DNA of 64,000 nucleotides from Robertkochia flava (lineage in GTDB: Bacteria; Bacteroidota; Bacteroidia; Flavobacteriales; Flavobacteriaceae), in assembly GCF_020166515.1 (NCBI RefSeq), contig NZ_JAINZT010000002.1, forward strand, positions 248,001-312,000, read 5' to 3'. Each line of letters opens with the position of its first letter. Position 1 is the first letter of the stretch. The notes beneath the pieces are model-generated. The model saw only the letters and a list, made by a program, of their open reading frames with translations, did not search any database and was not told where the DNA came from. A program made the translations under genes and the position numbers. This document shows positions 7,014-15,905 of the stretch, piece after piece.

Positions 7014-8006
7014 TTACGCAAACTGAAAATTCCCGAACTTCTCCAGCACCTCATCAAAGGCGGCAAATACATCGGCGGCATCATCACTGGTCACCATTTT
7101 GGTTCTGTAATCCTTAAAATGCGGAATTCCCTTAAAGTAATTCGTATAGTGGCGACGGGTTTCAAAAACCCCGAGTTTCTCCCCTTTCCAGTCGATCGCC
7201 ATCTGCAGGTGCCTCCGTGCAGCATCCACCCGTTCTTCCATAGAAGGCGGCGGCAAATGCTCCCCGGTTTCAAAAAAGTGCTTCACTTCCTTGAAGAACC
7301 ATGGATAACCAATACTCGCACGTCCGATCATAGCCCCATCCAGTCCGTATTCGTCACGCATCTTCACAGCCATCTCCGGAGTGTTTACATCCCCATTTCC
7401 GAAAACAGGAATGTGCATACGCGGATTGTTCTTTACCTCCGCGATGGGCCCCCAGTTGGCGTTGCCTTTATACATTTGCTTCCGGGTACGCCCGTGAATG
7501 GAAATGGCCTTGATACCCACATCCTGAAGCCGCTCGGCCACCTCTACGATCTTTATGGAATCATGATCCCACCCCAGGCGGGTTTTTACGGTTACAGGCA
7601 GCTTGGTGCGCTTTACCATTTCTTCGGTAAGTTTTACCATGAGAGGGATATCCCTTAAGATCCCAGCCCCTGCATTTTTACATACCACCTTTTTTACCGG
7701 GCAACCAAAGTTGATGTCGATAATATCCGGATTGGATTTCTCTACAATATCAATGGCCTGAAGCATGGAATCCAGTTCAGAACCAAAGATCTGTATCCCT
7801 ACCGGACGTTCCTTTTCGTAAATATCGAGTTTCTGTACGCTCTTGGCAGCATCCCTGATAAGTCCTTCCGATGAAATGAACTCTGTATACACCACATCAG
7901 CCCCCTGTTCCTTACACAACTTCCTGAAAGGCGGGTCACTAACATCTTCCATGGGCGCCAGCAACAGCGGAAAATCTCCTAATTCTATGTCTCCGATCTT
8001 TACCAA
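7014..8006 (-). CDS. dusB: tRNA-dihydrouridine synthase B
   Basis: 330 residues when started at the TTG at 8006 (MVKIGDIELGDF...), which has an AAGAGG ribosome-binding sequence just upstream; a TTG at 8036 would add ten Lys/Arg-rich residues that lack a Shine-Dalgarno site. The FMN-binding TIM barrel begins PLLLAPMEDVSDPPFR, the catalytic Cys lies in INFGCPVKKVVCKNAGAG, and the FMN-phosphate region is FGNGDVNTPEMA...DGAMIGRASIGYPWFF. It reduces uridines in the D-loop of tRNAs using NADPH in the cytoplasm. The large outer-membrane receptor gene lies upstream on the same strand. Confidence 0.93.
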   Translation of the reverse strand: MVKIGDIELGDFPLLLAPMEDVSDPPFRKLCKEQGADVVYTEFISSEGLIRDAAKSVQKLDIYEKERPVGIQIFGSELDSMLQAIDIVEKSNPDIIDINFGCPVKKVVCKNAGAGILRDIPLMVKLTEEMVKRTKLPVTVKTRLGWDHDSIKIVEVAERLQDVGIKAISIHGRTRKQMYKGNANWGPIAEVKNNPRMHIPVFGNGDVNTPEMAVKMRDEYGLDGAMIGRASIGYPWFFKEVKHFFETGEHLPPPSMEERVDAARRHLQMAIDWKGEKLGVFETRRHYTNYFKGIPHFKDYRTKMVTSDDAADVFAAFDEVLEKFGNFQFA

Positions 8007-8078
8007 TTTCCTCTTTTTTAGGGATTTGCGGTGCAAAGATAATTCATTTTGCCATAAAACCTGAAGTTTGTGAATTTC

Positions 8079-10493
8079 TTAATTCCCCCCGTTGAGTTTA
8101 ATCCGCTCTGCCTCTGCCGGGGTCGTGTTCCGGTTATTGTCCTGCAACCTGAAGTTCCCGAAATTGTACCGGAAGGATACATAGACCTTGCGGGTCTCGG
8201 GCCGGGCGAAAAATCCGTTGTCCTGATTAAGATAGGTGGATTGCATCGGGACATTCATAGTATTGAACACATCATCCACCCCCAGGGTCAGGCTCCCACG
8301 CTGCCCCCACAGGTCTTTTCTTACCGACAGATTGAGGTAATGCTGATTGCTGAAACGATACGATCCCTGTATGTAATCACTCATATAGGTATAGGCTGCT
8401 TCCAGGTTGAGTTCGCCCTCCGCATCCAGGGTGATCCCGTTGTACAAATACCCCAGGAAACCTGCCGTGCTGTTCTTAACAAACACATTACCACTCTCTA
8501 CCCCCGGAAATCTATCCTCCAAATAATACGCCGAGGAATAGATATACATATACCAGCGCGAAGAAATACTCGCCGGGGCGGTAAAATCCAGACTGATCTG
8601 ACGGGAGTAATCGATGTTGAATTCCGAATCGTAAAGCTGTCTCTGCACATTCTGCTGGAATGGAAGGGTCATCAACGCATTGTCCATATTCTGGTAGTAC
8701 AGTTCAAAGGTGTACCGTTGCTTAAAGGTATAGCTCAGGGTGATCTTGTCTTCCAGTGCCCTGGTGAGATTCGGATTCCCTTCCTTATACTGGTCTTCTA
8801 TGATAAAGTACCGGAACGGATTCAGGCTTTGGTACCTGGGCCTGGTGATCTTTCTTCCATAACTTAACCCATAACTGTGGTTTGCGGAAGGAGTGTATTG
8901 CACTCCTGCCGAGGGAAACACCCCGAAGTACTCCTGGGTGTTCACCTCTCCCAGGGCAATGGAATTGGCCATGACATCGGTGTATTCTACCCGGGCACCC
9001 AGCTGCAACTCCCATTGATCCCATGACCGGTTGAAATCGACATAGCCGGCATAGATGGCCTCGTAATATTCGAAATTGTCGTCTACAGCCCCGATGGGGA
9101 CAGCCGTTCCCGCAAAACCTATATTGCTTTTACTTGCAATATCGGCATACTTTAAGCCGGTTTTAAACTCGCCTTCTCCAAGGGTCGTGCTCAGGTCGGT
9201 CTGGAGGGTGAAAATGTTATTCTTTTGTCTCCCGTCGCTGTTGAAACTACTGCTGAAAAGCGGTGAACCGGATGTCTCAAAATATTCGGTGGTCAGGGTT
9301 TGAAACTGAGCCTGCTCGAAATAGATATAGTTTGCGGCAGAACTCCAGGTGGTCCCTTTTTCATCGAGTTCGGTGTCGAATTCAGCTCCGAAAACATAGT
9401 TGTTCGTGTCATTTTCAAGAGCACTCCCTGTATTAAAATAATATTGAGACCCGGGTTGAGAAGATACCACATCCGTGCGAGCTTTATTATTGAAGGTCTT
9501 ATCCGGAGACCACAAAACATTTGCGCTCAGGGTCAGGGTACTCCGCTCTCCGGTGGCAATGTCCAGGATCGAATTGATACTGTGATCGTTTTGCCGGGTC
9601 ACCTTTTCAAAATCGGTATCCCAGCGCTCCTCCCCGAAACCGACATCGGAAAAATTCACATAAGAATCGTCGTTCTTAAACAGCTTGCTCCGGTTGAAAT
9701 TATAATTGAAATAGAAATCGATATCCCTGGTCTTGTAGTAGTGCTGGGTGTTGAAATTATACTTCGGGAATACCCCATAGGTCCCCTTAGTCTCGACTGC
9801 ACTCTTATAGCCAATGGAAACATTATTCCGGGTTACGATGTTTAACACCACACTGCCCTCGGCATCGAAACTTGCCGGCGGATTCGTGATCACCTCCACG
9901 GCGTCAACATTAGCTCCGGAAAATCCCTGCAGTAACCCGGCCAGTTCGGCGTCACTTAAATACACCCTTTTGTTATTCAGATAGATCACCGGGGTGGTGT
10001 TCTTTACCAGGAGCTTGTTATTCATTACGATCACCCCGGGAGTGCGCTTGAGAATGTCATACCCCGATAACACAGATAAATTGGTGTTGGCAACGCTAAA
10101 GATCAGTCGGTCCGGTCTTTTTTCTATGGTGGGTTTCCTGAAGCTAACGGTTATTCCCTGCAGGGCTTCTGTAGCCGGGCGTAATTCAATATTTCCCACA
10201 TCAAGGTTTCCCTTTACTTCCATACCGCGAAGATCAGACTGGTATCCGATATAGGACGATTTTAAGATGTAGGTTCCGGCAGCAACCCCCTCAATGCGAA
10301 ACCCACCATCGTCCATGGAGGTTACTCCTTTGATCATAGTGGAGTCTGTAGCTTTAAGCAATAAAATATTTACGAAGGAAAGTGGCTCCTTATTTTGATC
10401 GGAAACCCTTCCGGTAATGTCGAATTCCTGTGCAGAACCGTAAAAATATTGTACGAATAGAAAGCAAAAAGCTATCAGTTTTAGGTGGCGCAT
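8079..10493 (-). CDS. TonB-dependent-receptor-like outer-membrane beta-barrel protein
   Basis: 804 residues from an ATG at 10493. Residues 1-21 form a signal peptide (ending GSAQ). Residues about 24-105 are a carboxypeptidase-regulatory-like domain (FDITGRVSDQNKEPLSFVNILL...GTYILKSSYIGY). A plug-like domain follows (about 110-225: LSVLSGYDILKRTPGV, VEVITNPPASFDAEG), then a long Tyr/Asn-rich beta-barrel ending FRLQDNNRNTT. It matches the Bacteroidota outer-membrane barrel family (OMP_b-brl_3) related to TonB-dependent receptors. No SusD-like partner is adjacent, so it is not a standard polysaccharide-utilisation pair; ligand unknown. Barrel proteins of this class often end in an aromatic residue, here not evident because of a polar tail. 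Confidence 0.85.
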   Translation of the reverse strand: MRHLKLIAFCFLFVQYFYGSAQEFDITGRVSDQNKEPLSFVNILLLKATDSTMIKGVTSMDDGGFRIEGVAAGTYILKSSYIGYQSDLRGMEVKGNLDVGNIELRPATEALQGITVSFRKPTIEKRPDRLIFSVANTNLSVLSGYDILKRTPGVIVMNNKLLVKNTTPVIYLNNKRVYLSDAELAGLLQGFSGANVDAVEVITNPPASFDAEGSVVLNIVTRNNVSIGYKSAVETKGTYGVFPKYNFNTQHYYKTRDIDFYFNYNFNRSKLFKNDDSYVNFSDVGFGEERWDTDFEKVTRQNDHSINSILDIATGERSTLTLSANVLWSPDKTFNNKARTDVVSSQPGSQYYFNTGSALENDTNNYVFGAEFDTELDEKGTTWSSAANYIYFEQAQFQTLTTEYFETSGSPLFSSSFNSDGRQKNNIFTLQTDLSTTLGEGEFKTGLKYADIASKSNIGFAGTAVPIGAVDDNFEYYEAIYAGYVDFNRSWDQWELQLGARVEYTDVMANSIALGEVNTQEYFGVFPSAGVQYTPSANHSYGLSYGRKITRPRYQSLNPFRYFIIEDQYKEGNPNLTRALEDKITLSYTFKQRYTFELYYQNMDNALMTLPFQQNVQRQLYDSEFNIDYSRQISLDFTAPASISSRWYMYIYSSAYYLEDRFPGVESGNVFVKNSTAGFLGYLYNGITLDAEGELNLEAAYTYMSDYIQGSYRFSNQHYLNLSVRKDLWGQRGSLTLGVDDVFNTMNVPMQSTYLNQDNGFFARPETRKVYVSFRYNFGNFRLQDNNRNTTPAEAERIKLNGGN

Positions 10494-10613
10494 ACTGTAG
10501 GTTAATGGGTAATTTGGTTTAAAAATAACACTTTCTTAACAATATGAAACCCGGGTTGAAAGTTTTCTTCCGGCATATAAAAACCATTCCTGAGGATGCG
10601 TTTTAAAATAGCG

Positions 10614-10621
10614 TATATTTG
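10614..10621 (+). promoter_or_regulatory. Candidate TAnnTTTG -7 element before lepA
   Basis: TATATTTG matches the Bacteroidota -7 consensus exactly and lies 27 bp before the lepA ATG. A clear -33 TTG box at 19-20 bp upstream is not seen. Confidence 0.45.
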
Positions 10622-10647
10622 CAGTCTCATTCGATGAAAAGAAGACC

Positions 10648-12444
10648 ATGAAGCACATTAGAAACTTTTGTATAATTGCTCACATCGACCACGGGAAAAG
10701 CACCCTTGCCGACCGTTTACTGGATTTTACGGGAAGTGTTACCGAACGTGAAAAACAGGACCAGTTACTGGATAACATGGACCTGGAGCGCGAGCGTGGG
10801 ATCACCATCAAGAGCCACGCTATTCAGATGGAATACAACTACAAAGGTGAAGATTACATATTAAACCTGATCGACACTCCCGGCCACGTAGATTTCTCCT
10901 ACGAGGTTTCCCGATCAATTGCTGCCTGCGAGGGCGCCCTGCTGGTTGTGGATGCCGCGCAAAGCATCCAGGCGCAAACCATTTCCAACCTGTATCTCGC
11001 TTTGGAGAACGACCTGGATATCATCCCTGTTCTGAACAAGGTAGATCTGCCATCGGCCAACCCGGAAGAGGTTACCGATGACATCGTGGACCTGTTGGGT
11101 TGTGATGCTTCGGATGTTATCCCGGCAAGTGCAAAAACAGGGATAGGGATCGGAGAGATCCTGGAAGCCATTATTGAGCGCATTCCCGCTCCAAAGGGCA
11201 ACCCCGATGAGCCGCTTCAGGCCCTGATCTTTGATTCTGTGTACAATCCGTTTCGCGGAGTAGAGACCTATTTCCGGGTTATCAATGGAGAGATCAGAAA
11301 AGGACAACAAATTAAATTCCTGGCTACCGGAAAGAATTATGATGCCGATGAGGTGGGCACCCTGAAGCTAACCCAACATCCTAAACAGGTGATAAAAACC
11401 GGGGATGTAGGTTACCTCATCACCGGGATCAAGGACGCCAGGGAAGTAAAGGTAGGAGATACCATTACCGATGCCAAGCATCCTACGGCCAATATGATCG
11501 AAGGATTCGAAAACGTAAAACCCATGGTATTTGCGGGTATTTACCCTGTAGACACCGAAGAATACGAGGAACTCAGAGGGGCTATGGAAAAGCTGCAGCT
11601 CAACGACGCCTCCCTGGTATTTGCCCCGGAAAGTTCTGCCGCCCTCGGATTTGGATTCCGTTGCGGATTCCTGGGTATGCTCCACCTGGAGATCATACAG
11701 GAACGTCTGGAACGGGAGTTCGATATGACCGTGATCACCACGGTTCCCAACGTAAGCTATCACGCCTACACCAAAAAAGAGCCCGATACAAAGATCATCG
11801 TAAACAACCCTTCTGACCTTCCGGAGCCTTCAAAGCTGGATCGCGTGGAAGAGCCTTTTATTAAAGCCTCTATTATTACCAAGTCCGATTTTGTAGGGCC
11901 GGTAATGTCGCTCTGTATCGAAAAGAGAGGGGTGATCACCAACCAGAGTTACCTGACCCCTGAAAGGGTGGAGCTCAATTTTGATCTGCCGCTTGCCGAG
12001 ATCGTATTTGATTTCTATGACCGTCTTAAAACGGTTTCCAAAGGGTACGCTTCCTTCGATTATTCCCCGATCGGAATGCGCGAATCAAAACTGGTACGGG
12101 TAGATGTCCTGATCAACGGAAATTCTGTGGATGCGCTATCAGCCCTGATCCACACAGACAATGCATATAACATCGGGAAAAAGATGTGTGAAAAACTGAA
12201 GGAACTTATCCCGAGACAACAATTTGATATTCCGATCCAGGCCGCTATCGGCGCCAAGATCATCTCCAGGGAAACCATTAAGGCTCTGCGTAAGGACGTT
12301 ACGGCCAAGTGTTATGGTGGAGATATCTCCCGGAAAAGAAAACTGCTGGAAAAGCAGAAAAAAGGTAAAAAACGTATGAGACAGGTCGGGAATGTGGAGA
12401 TCCCTCAACAAGCCTTTATGGCCGTTCTCAAACTCAACGATTAG
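10648..12444 (+). CDS. lepA: Elongation factor 4 (LepA)
   Basis: 598 residues, the usual length. Translational GTPase motifs are AHIDHGKST (G1), RERGITIKS (G2), DTPGHVDF (G3), NKVDLPSA (G4) and SAKTG (G5). The domains then follow the LepA order, with a C-terminal domain that includes [20 protein letters not shown], which is specific to LepA and separates it from EF-G and BipA. LepA acts on ribosomes stalled or poorly initiated, and can back-translocate tRNAs in vitro. Monocistronic by context: its own candidate promoter and a strong terminator follow. Confidence 0.97.
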   Translation: MKHIRNFCIIAHIDHGKSTLADRLLDFTGSVTEREKQDQLLDNMDLERERGITIKSHAIQMEYNYKGEDYILNLIDTPGHVDFSYEVSRSIAACEGALLVVDAAQSIQAQTISNLYLALENDLDIIPVLNKVDLPSANPEEVTDDIVDLLGCDASDVIPASAKTGIGIGEILEAIIERIPAPKGNPDEPLQALIFDSVYNPFRGVETYFRVINGEIRKGQQIKFLATGKNYDADEVGTLKLTQHPKQVIKTGDVGYLITGIKDAREVKVGDTITDAKHPTANMIEGFENVKPMVFAGIYPVDTEEYEELRGAMEKLQLNDASLVFAPESSAALGFGFRCGFLGMLHLEIIQERLEREFDMTVITTVPNVSYHAYTKKEPDTKIIVNNPSDLPEPSKLDRVEEPFIKASIITKSDFVGPVMSLCIEKRGVITNQSYLTPERVELNFDLPLAEIVFDFYDRLKTVSKGYASFDYSPIGMRESKLVRVDVLINGNSVDALSALIHTDNAYNIGKKMCEKLKELIPRQQFDIPIQAAIGAKIISRETIKALRKDVTAKCYGGDISRKRKLLEKQKKGKKRMRQVGNVEIPQQAFMAVLKLND

Positions 12445-12450
12445 ATTGCT

Positions 12451-12478
12451 AAAACCTCCCTGACCGGGAGGTTTTTTT
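12451..12478. terminator. Bidirectional terminator between lepA and the convergent gene
   Basis: AAAACCTCCC and GGGAGGTTTT pair around a 5-nt loop and continue into a T-run. The last bases overlap the stop codon of the convergent gene at 12477. Confidence 0.85.
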
Positions 12479-13022
12479 ATGCCTCAAATATCCTGGTGTT
12501 CCCCCTGCTGTCTATGTGCAGGGTAAAGTCCCTGCTTTTTTCTACAACGGGATTCCGAAAAGAAAACCGGCAAACCATTCTTTCATCCGTGCTGTTTATC
12601 ATATCCACCTCAAAAAATACCAGGCCGGACCGGTTCCAGAATTCCGAATCTTTCTCTGAGGTACTCACCAGGTTTTTAAGAGATACCTCGCTGAAAAGTA
12701 CCCGATCCTGATAGCGGAACTCCATGATGGTATCGAAAACAGGGGTGCGCTCTACCACTGTGTTCCTGGGGTCATACTTCAATTTTACTCCCGGAGCTTC
12801 TCCGGTGTTTACCAAATAGGTTTTCAGGTGGAACCTGGTAGAGAGCAGGGTGTCTGTAACCGATACAAAATCTGTAAAACTCCCTGGGTCCGTAATAGAT
12901 AATCCGCTCCGCGGGTCCTGAGCTGACTGTTTTCCTGTTGCGGGCTTATGACTGAAATGCCCGGCTAGCATCATGATGCCAAAAATCAGTACCAGGTAAG
13001 GAAAAATACTTCTGTGTCTCAT
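12477..13022 (-). CDS. Hypothetical single-pass membrane or exported protein
   Basis: 181 residues from an ATG at 13022, one base after the stop of the antiporter gene, so almost certainly cotranscribed with it. Residues about 7-22 are hydrophobic (signal anchor). The rest is a soluble, beta-rich domain without cysteine and without a motif I recognise (for example FSEVSLKNLVSTSEKDSEFW and DERMVCRFSFRNPVV). The tight linkage suggests a role linked to the antiporter, but that is inference from position only. Confidence 0.7.
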   Translation of the reverse strand: MRHRSIFPYLVLIFGIMMLAGHFSHKPATGKQSAQDPRSGLSITDPGSFTDFVSVTDTLLSTRFHLKTYLVNTGEAPGVKLKYDPRNTVVERTPVFDTIMEFRYQDRVLFSEVSLKNLVSTSEKDSEFWNRSGLVFFEVDMINSTDERMVCRFSFRNPVVEKSRDFTLHIDSRGNTRIFEA

Positions 13023-13023
13023 G

Positions 13024-14901
13024 TCAGGAATTGTTTTCCGTTACTTTCCGGGAATCCTTATTCGCATCTTCCTTGATGAGCTTAATGGGTTTTCCCAGGT
13101 AAACCAGTTTGTATCCGGGTTCGATATTCATGGTCTCGTTAAAGGAGGCTATGATATGCAACTCTCCGGAAAGGTCTTTTACAAAAATTGGAATGGAGTC
13201 TTTCAGTTCATTCAGTTTCGACATCTGCTCCAGGTAGTCCTCCCGCGATTCGAGTTCGATCTCGTTGATCTTCGGATAATCCCTGGCCACCTCACTCAGA
13301 TTGATATAATCATCCTTCTTCGAGAACAGGATTTCCAATTGAGAATCATTCGGATCCTTCATCTCGTCGGAGGTGATCAGCCTGAAGGCACCATTCTCTC
13401 CCAGCTGCTCTTTAAATCGCTCTATGGCGTGTTTATTCACCTCTTCACTGGCCGTTAATGCCATGAGGTACCCTATATCGCTGAATTCGATATTATCGGT
13501 GAGTTCATCAGAAAATATATTGGCCTCTTCCGCATCAAGATCCATAGCCCTGGCCTTTTCAATGTTTTCCTTGTTGGAATCTATAAGCACCACATGGCGC
13601 CCGTTCTTTTGAAGGTATTTCCCAATAAGGCGGGATACATTGGAAGATCCCACAATGAGGATCCCTGTGGATTCTTCGAGAAACACCCCGGAAATTTTGG
13701 CGAACATTCTCGCCGTGGCCGCATTGAGCAATACCGTACCCAGTACGATCACAAACACCAGAGGGGTTATGTACTCCGCACCCGGTTCTCCAGCCAGGGC
13801 CAGGCGGCTACCAAAAAGGGAAGCGATACCGGCAGCCACGATACCACGCGGACCCACCCAGCTTATGAAAAGCCGTTCATTAAACTTCAGTCCGGAGCCC
13901 AGGGTACTCAGAAATACCCCCAGCGGCCTTATAAGAAATACCACACAGGCAAATAACAGCAAGGTATTCCAGTTATAAACCAGGTAGAGATCCGACATAT
14001 CGATATTCGCCGCAAGCAGAATAAACAGTATGGAGATAAGCAAGACGCTTAACGACTCTTTAAAGTACAGCAGCTCTTTCAGGTTGGGCAGGTCGATATT
14101 ACCCAGAACCATCCCCATAACCACTACAGAAAGCAGTCCCGATTCATGAGCAAACTGCTCCGAGAGAACAAATACCCCCAACACAGAGGAGAGGGCCATC
14201 ACATTCTTCAGAAAATGGGGTACCATGTCTTTTTTAATGGCGAAATACAATGCGTACGCAAAAGAAAAGCCGATGGAAAAGCCGACCACCACCGTTTTCC
14301 CAAATTCAATAAGGGCCTGCTGGGTATATTCTTCGCCCTGGCCAACAGAAATAAACTCAAACATCAGTACCGCGGCAACGGCACCGATAGGGTCGATCAG
14401 AATACCTTCCCACTTTAACACTGCAGACAAGTCTTTTTTAAGGGGTATATTTCTTAAAATAGGAGTTATTACCGTGGGGCCGGTTACGATGATAAGGGCT
14501 GCAAAAAGGAAAGAGATCGGCCAGCTCAGGTCAAACAAAAAGTGCGAAACCACCCCTGCTCCAAGAAAGGTCACTATGGTCCCTACCGTGATCAGTTTAA
14601 TGATCACAGGCCCCACATTCAGCACTTCATTGCGCTTCAGGGTGAGTCCTCCTTCAAAAAGGATCACCGCAATGGCAAGAGATACGAATTGAAACAACAA
14701 TTCCCCGGGAAACAGCCCTTTATTGTCCTCCGGGTGCCAAACGGGTTCAATGAGTTTGGTGCCGTCACCAGTGTATAAGGTGGAAACCGGTCCCACCACT
14801 AATCCGATGAGTATCAGTGGCAAAATTGCAGGAATCTTAAATCTCCAGGCTACCCATTGAGCAATAATTCCAAGTATGACAATCCCCGCTAGTTCTAACA
14901 T
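13024..14901 (-). CDS. CPA1-family Na+(K+)/H+ antiporter with RCK-type cytoplasmic domain
   Basis: 625 residues from an ATG at 14901. Residues 1-400 contain about a dozen membrane segments; GPTVITPILR near 140-150 and WEGILIDPIGAVAAVLMFEF carry the paired acidic residues of the CPA transport site (ILIDPIGA corresponds to the ND/DD-type motif). Residues about 410-530 are a Rossmann-like TrkA-N/RCK domain (GILIVGSSNVSRLIGKYL, then VVLIDSNKENIEKA), and about 570-615 look like TrkA-C. A nucleotide or ion sensed by RCK would gate export of monovalent cations for protons across the inner membrane. Ion selectivity cannot be read from sequence. Confidence 0.88.
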   Translation of the reverse strand: MLELAGIVILGIIAQWVAWRFKIPAILPLILIGLVVGPVSTLYTGDGTKLIEPVWHPEDNKGLFPGELLFQFVSLAIAVILFEGGLTLKRNEVLNVGPVIIKLITVGTIVTFLGAGVVSHFLFDLSWPISFLFAALIIVTGPTVITPILRNIPLKKDLSAVLKWEGILIDPIGAVAAVLMFEFISVGQGEEYTQQALIEFGKTVVVGFSIGFSFAYALYFAIKKDMVPHFLKNVMALSSVLGVFVLSEQFAHESGLLSVVVMGMVLGNIDLPNLKELLYFKESLSVLLISILFILLAANIDMSDLYLVYNWNTLLLFACVVFLIRPLGVFLSTLGSGLKFNERLFISWVGPRGIVAAGIASLFGSRLALAGEPGAEYITPLVFVIVLGTVLLNAATARMFAKISGVFLEESTGILIVGSSNVSRLIGKYLQKNGRHVVLIDSNKENIEKARAMDLDAEEANIFSDELTDNIEFSDIGYLMALTASEEVNKHAIERFKEQLGENGAFRLITSDEMKDPNDSQLEILFSKKDDYINLSEVARDYPKINEIELESREDYLEQMSKLNELKDSIPIFVKDLSGELHIIASFNETMNIEPGYKLVYLGKPIKLIKEDANKDSRKVTENNS

Positions 14902-15037
14902 ATGTTGGTTTTGTTCTGCTATATTAAGTTTATAAAAATATAAAAATGTTAAAAATAGGATAATAAAGATGCTCTATTTTACCTATCTATGCTGCTTTTC
15001 TTATTTTGCGTAACCTATTTTAACCCGATTATTCCAT

Positions 15038-15895
15038 ATGCGTTTATACCCGATTGAAACAGGTAATTTTAAGCTGGATGGTGGTGCAATGTTCGGGGTG
15101 GTTCCCAAATCGCTTTGGAACAGAACCAATCCTGCCGACGCCAATAATATGATCGATATCGCAGCGCGTTGCCTGCTCATAGAAGATGGCGACCGACTGA
15201 TCCTTATCGATACCGGGCTCGGAAACAAACAGTCTGATAAGTTCTTCAGCTATTACTACCTCTGGGGCGATCATTCCCTGGATGGCTCCCTGGCCAGTCA
15301 CGGGTTTCACCGGGATGACATTACCGATGTGTTTATGACCCACCTGCATTTTGACCACTGCGGGGGAAGTGTGGCTCGCAATCCAAAAGGAGACGGGTAC
15401 CAGCCGGCATTTAAAAACGCGCGGTTCTGGACGAATAAAGACCACTGGAAATGGGCCACCCAACCTAACGCGAGGGAGAAGGCCTCTTTTCTGCCGGAAA
15501 ATATTCTTCCGCTGGAAGAAAGCGGACAACTTCACTTTGTAGACACCCCCGAATCCGGCTTTTCGGAGCAAAACGACCTGGGGTTTGGAATTCTTTTTGT
15601 CGATGGCCACACCGATAAACAAATGATTCCGCATATTAACTACAAGGGAAAAACCATCGTCTTTACAGCCGACCTTTTACCTACCGCAGGACATATCCCC
15701 CTGCCTTATGTAATGGGGTATGACACCCGGCCATTACTTACCCTGGATGAGAAAGATGCCTTTTTGAAAACTGCCGTGGAAAATGACTTTTACCTCTTTA
15801 TGGAACACGATGCCCATAACGAGGTCTGTACCCTAAAAGCAACCGAAAAAGGTATCCGACTGGATAAAACTTTAAAATTTTCAGATATAATTTAA
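15038..15895 (+). CDS. Metallo-beta-lactamase-fold hydrolase
   Basis: 285 residues. The dinuclear-zinc motif THLHFDHCGG (H-x-H-x-D-H) lies near residues 106-115; later ligands are DGHTDKQM (His), FTADLLPTAGHI (Asp) and a C-terminal MEHDAHN. The N-terminus has no signal peptide, so it is cytoplasmic. This is the subfamily of quorum-quenching-lactonase-like and related MBL hydrolases, but the substrate is unknown and a lactonase role is not claimed. The S8 peptidase gene follows 10 bp downstream and is probably in the same transcript. Confidence 0.85.
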   Translation: MRLYPIETGNFKLDGGAMFGVVPKSLWNRTNPADANNMIDIAARCLLIEDGDRLILIDTGLGNKQSDKFFSYYYLWGDHSLDGSLASHGFHRDDITDVFMTHLHFDHCGGSVARNPKGDGYQPAFKNARFWTNKDHWKWATQPNAREKASFLPENILPLEESGQLHFVDTPESGFSEQNDLGFGILFVDGHTDKQMIPHINYKGKTIVFTADLLPTAGHIPLPYVMGYDTRPLLTLDEKDAFLKTAVENDFYLFMEHDAHNEVCTLKATEKGIRLDKTLKFSDII

Positions 15896-15905
15896 CTTAG
15901 AAATC

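Noticed and set aside
8070-9845. Long + strand frames (265 and 181 codons) opposite the outer-membrane receptor gene.
   Set aside because: Antisense shadows of a well-supported barrel gene; low-complexity translations without family match.
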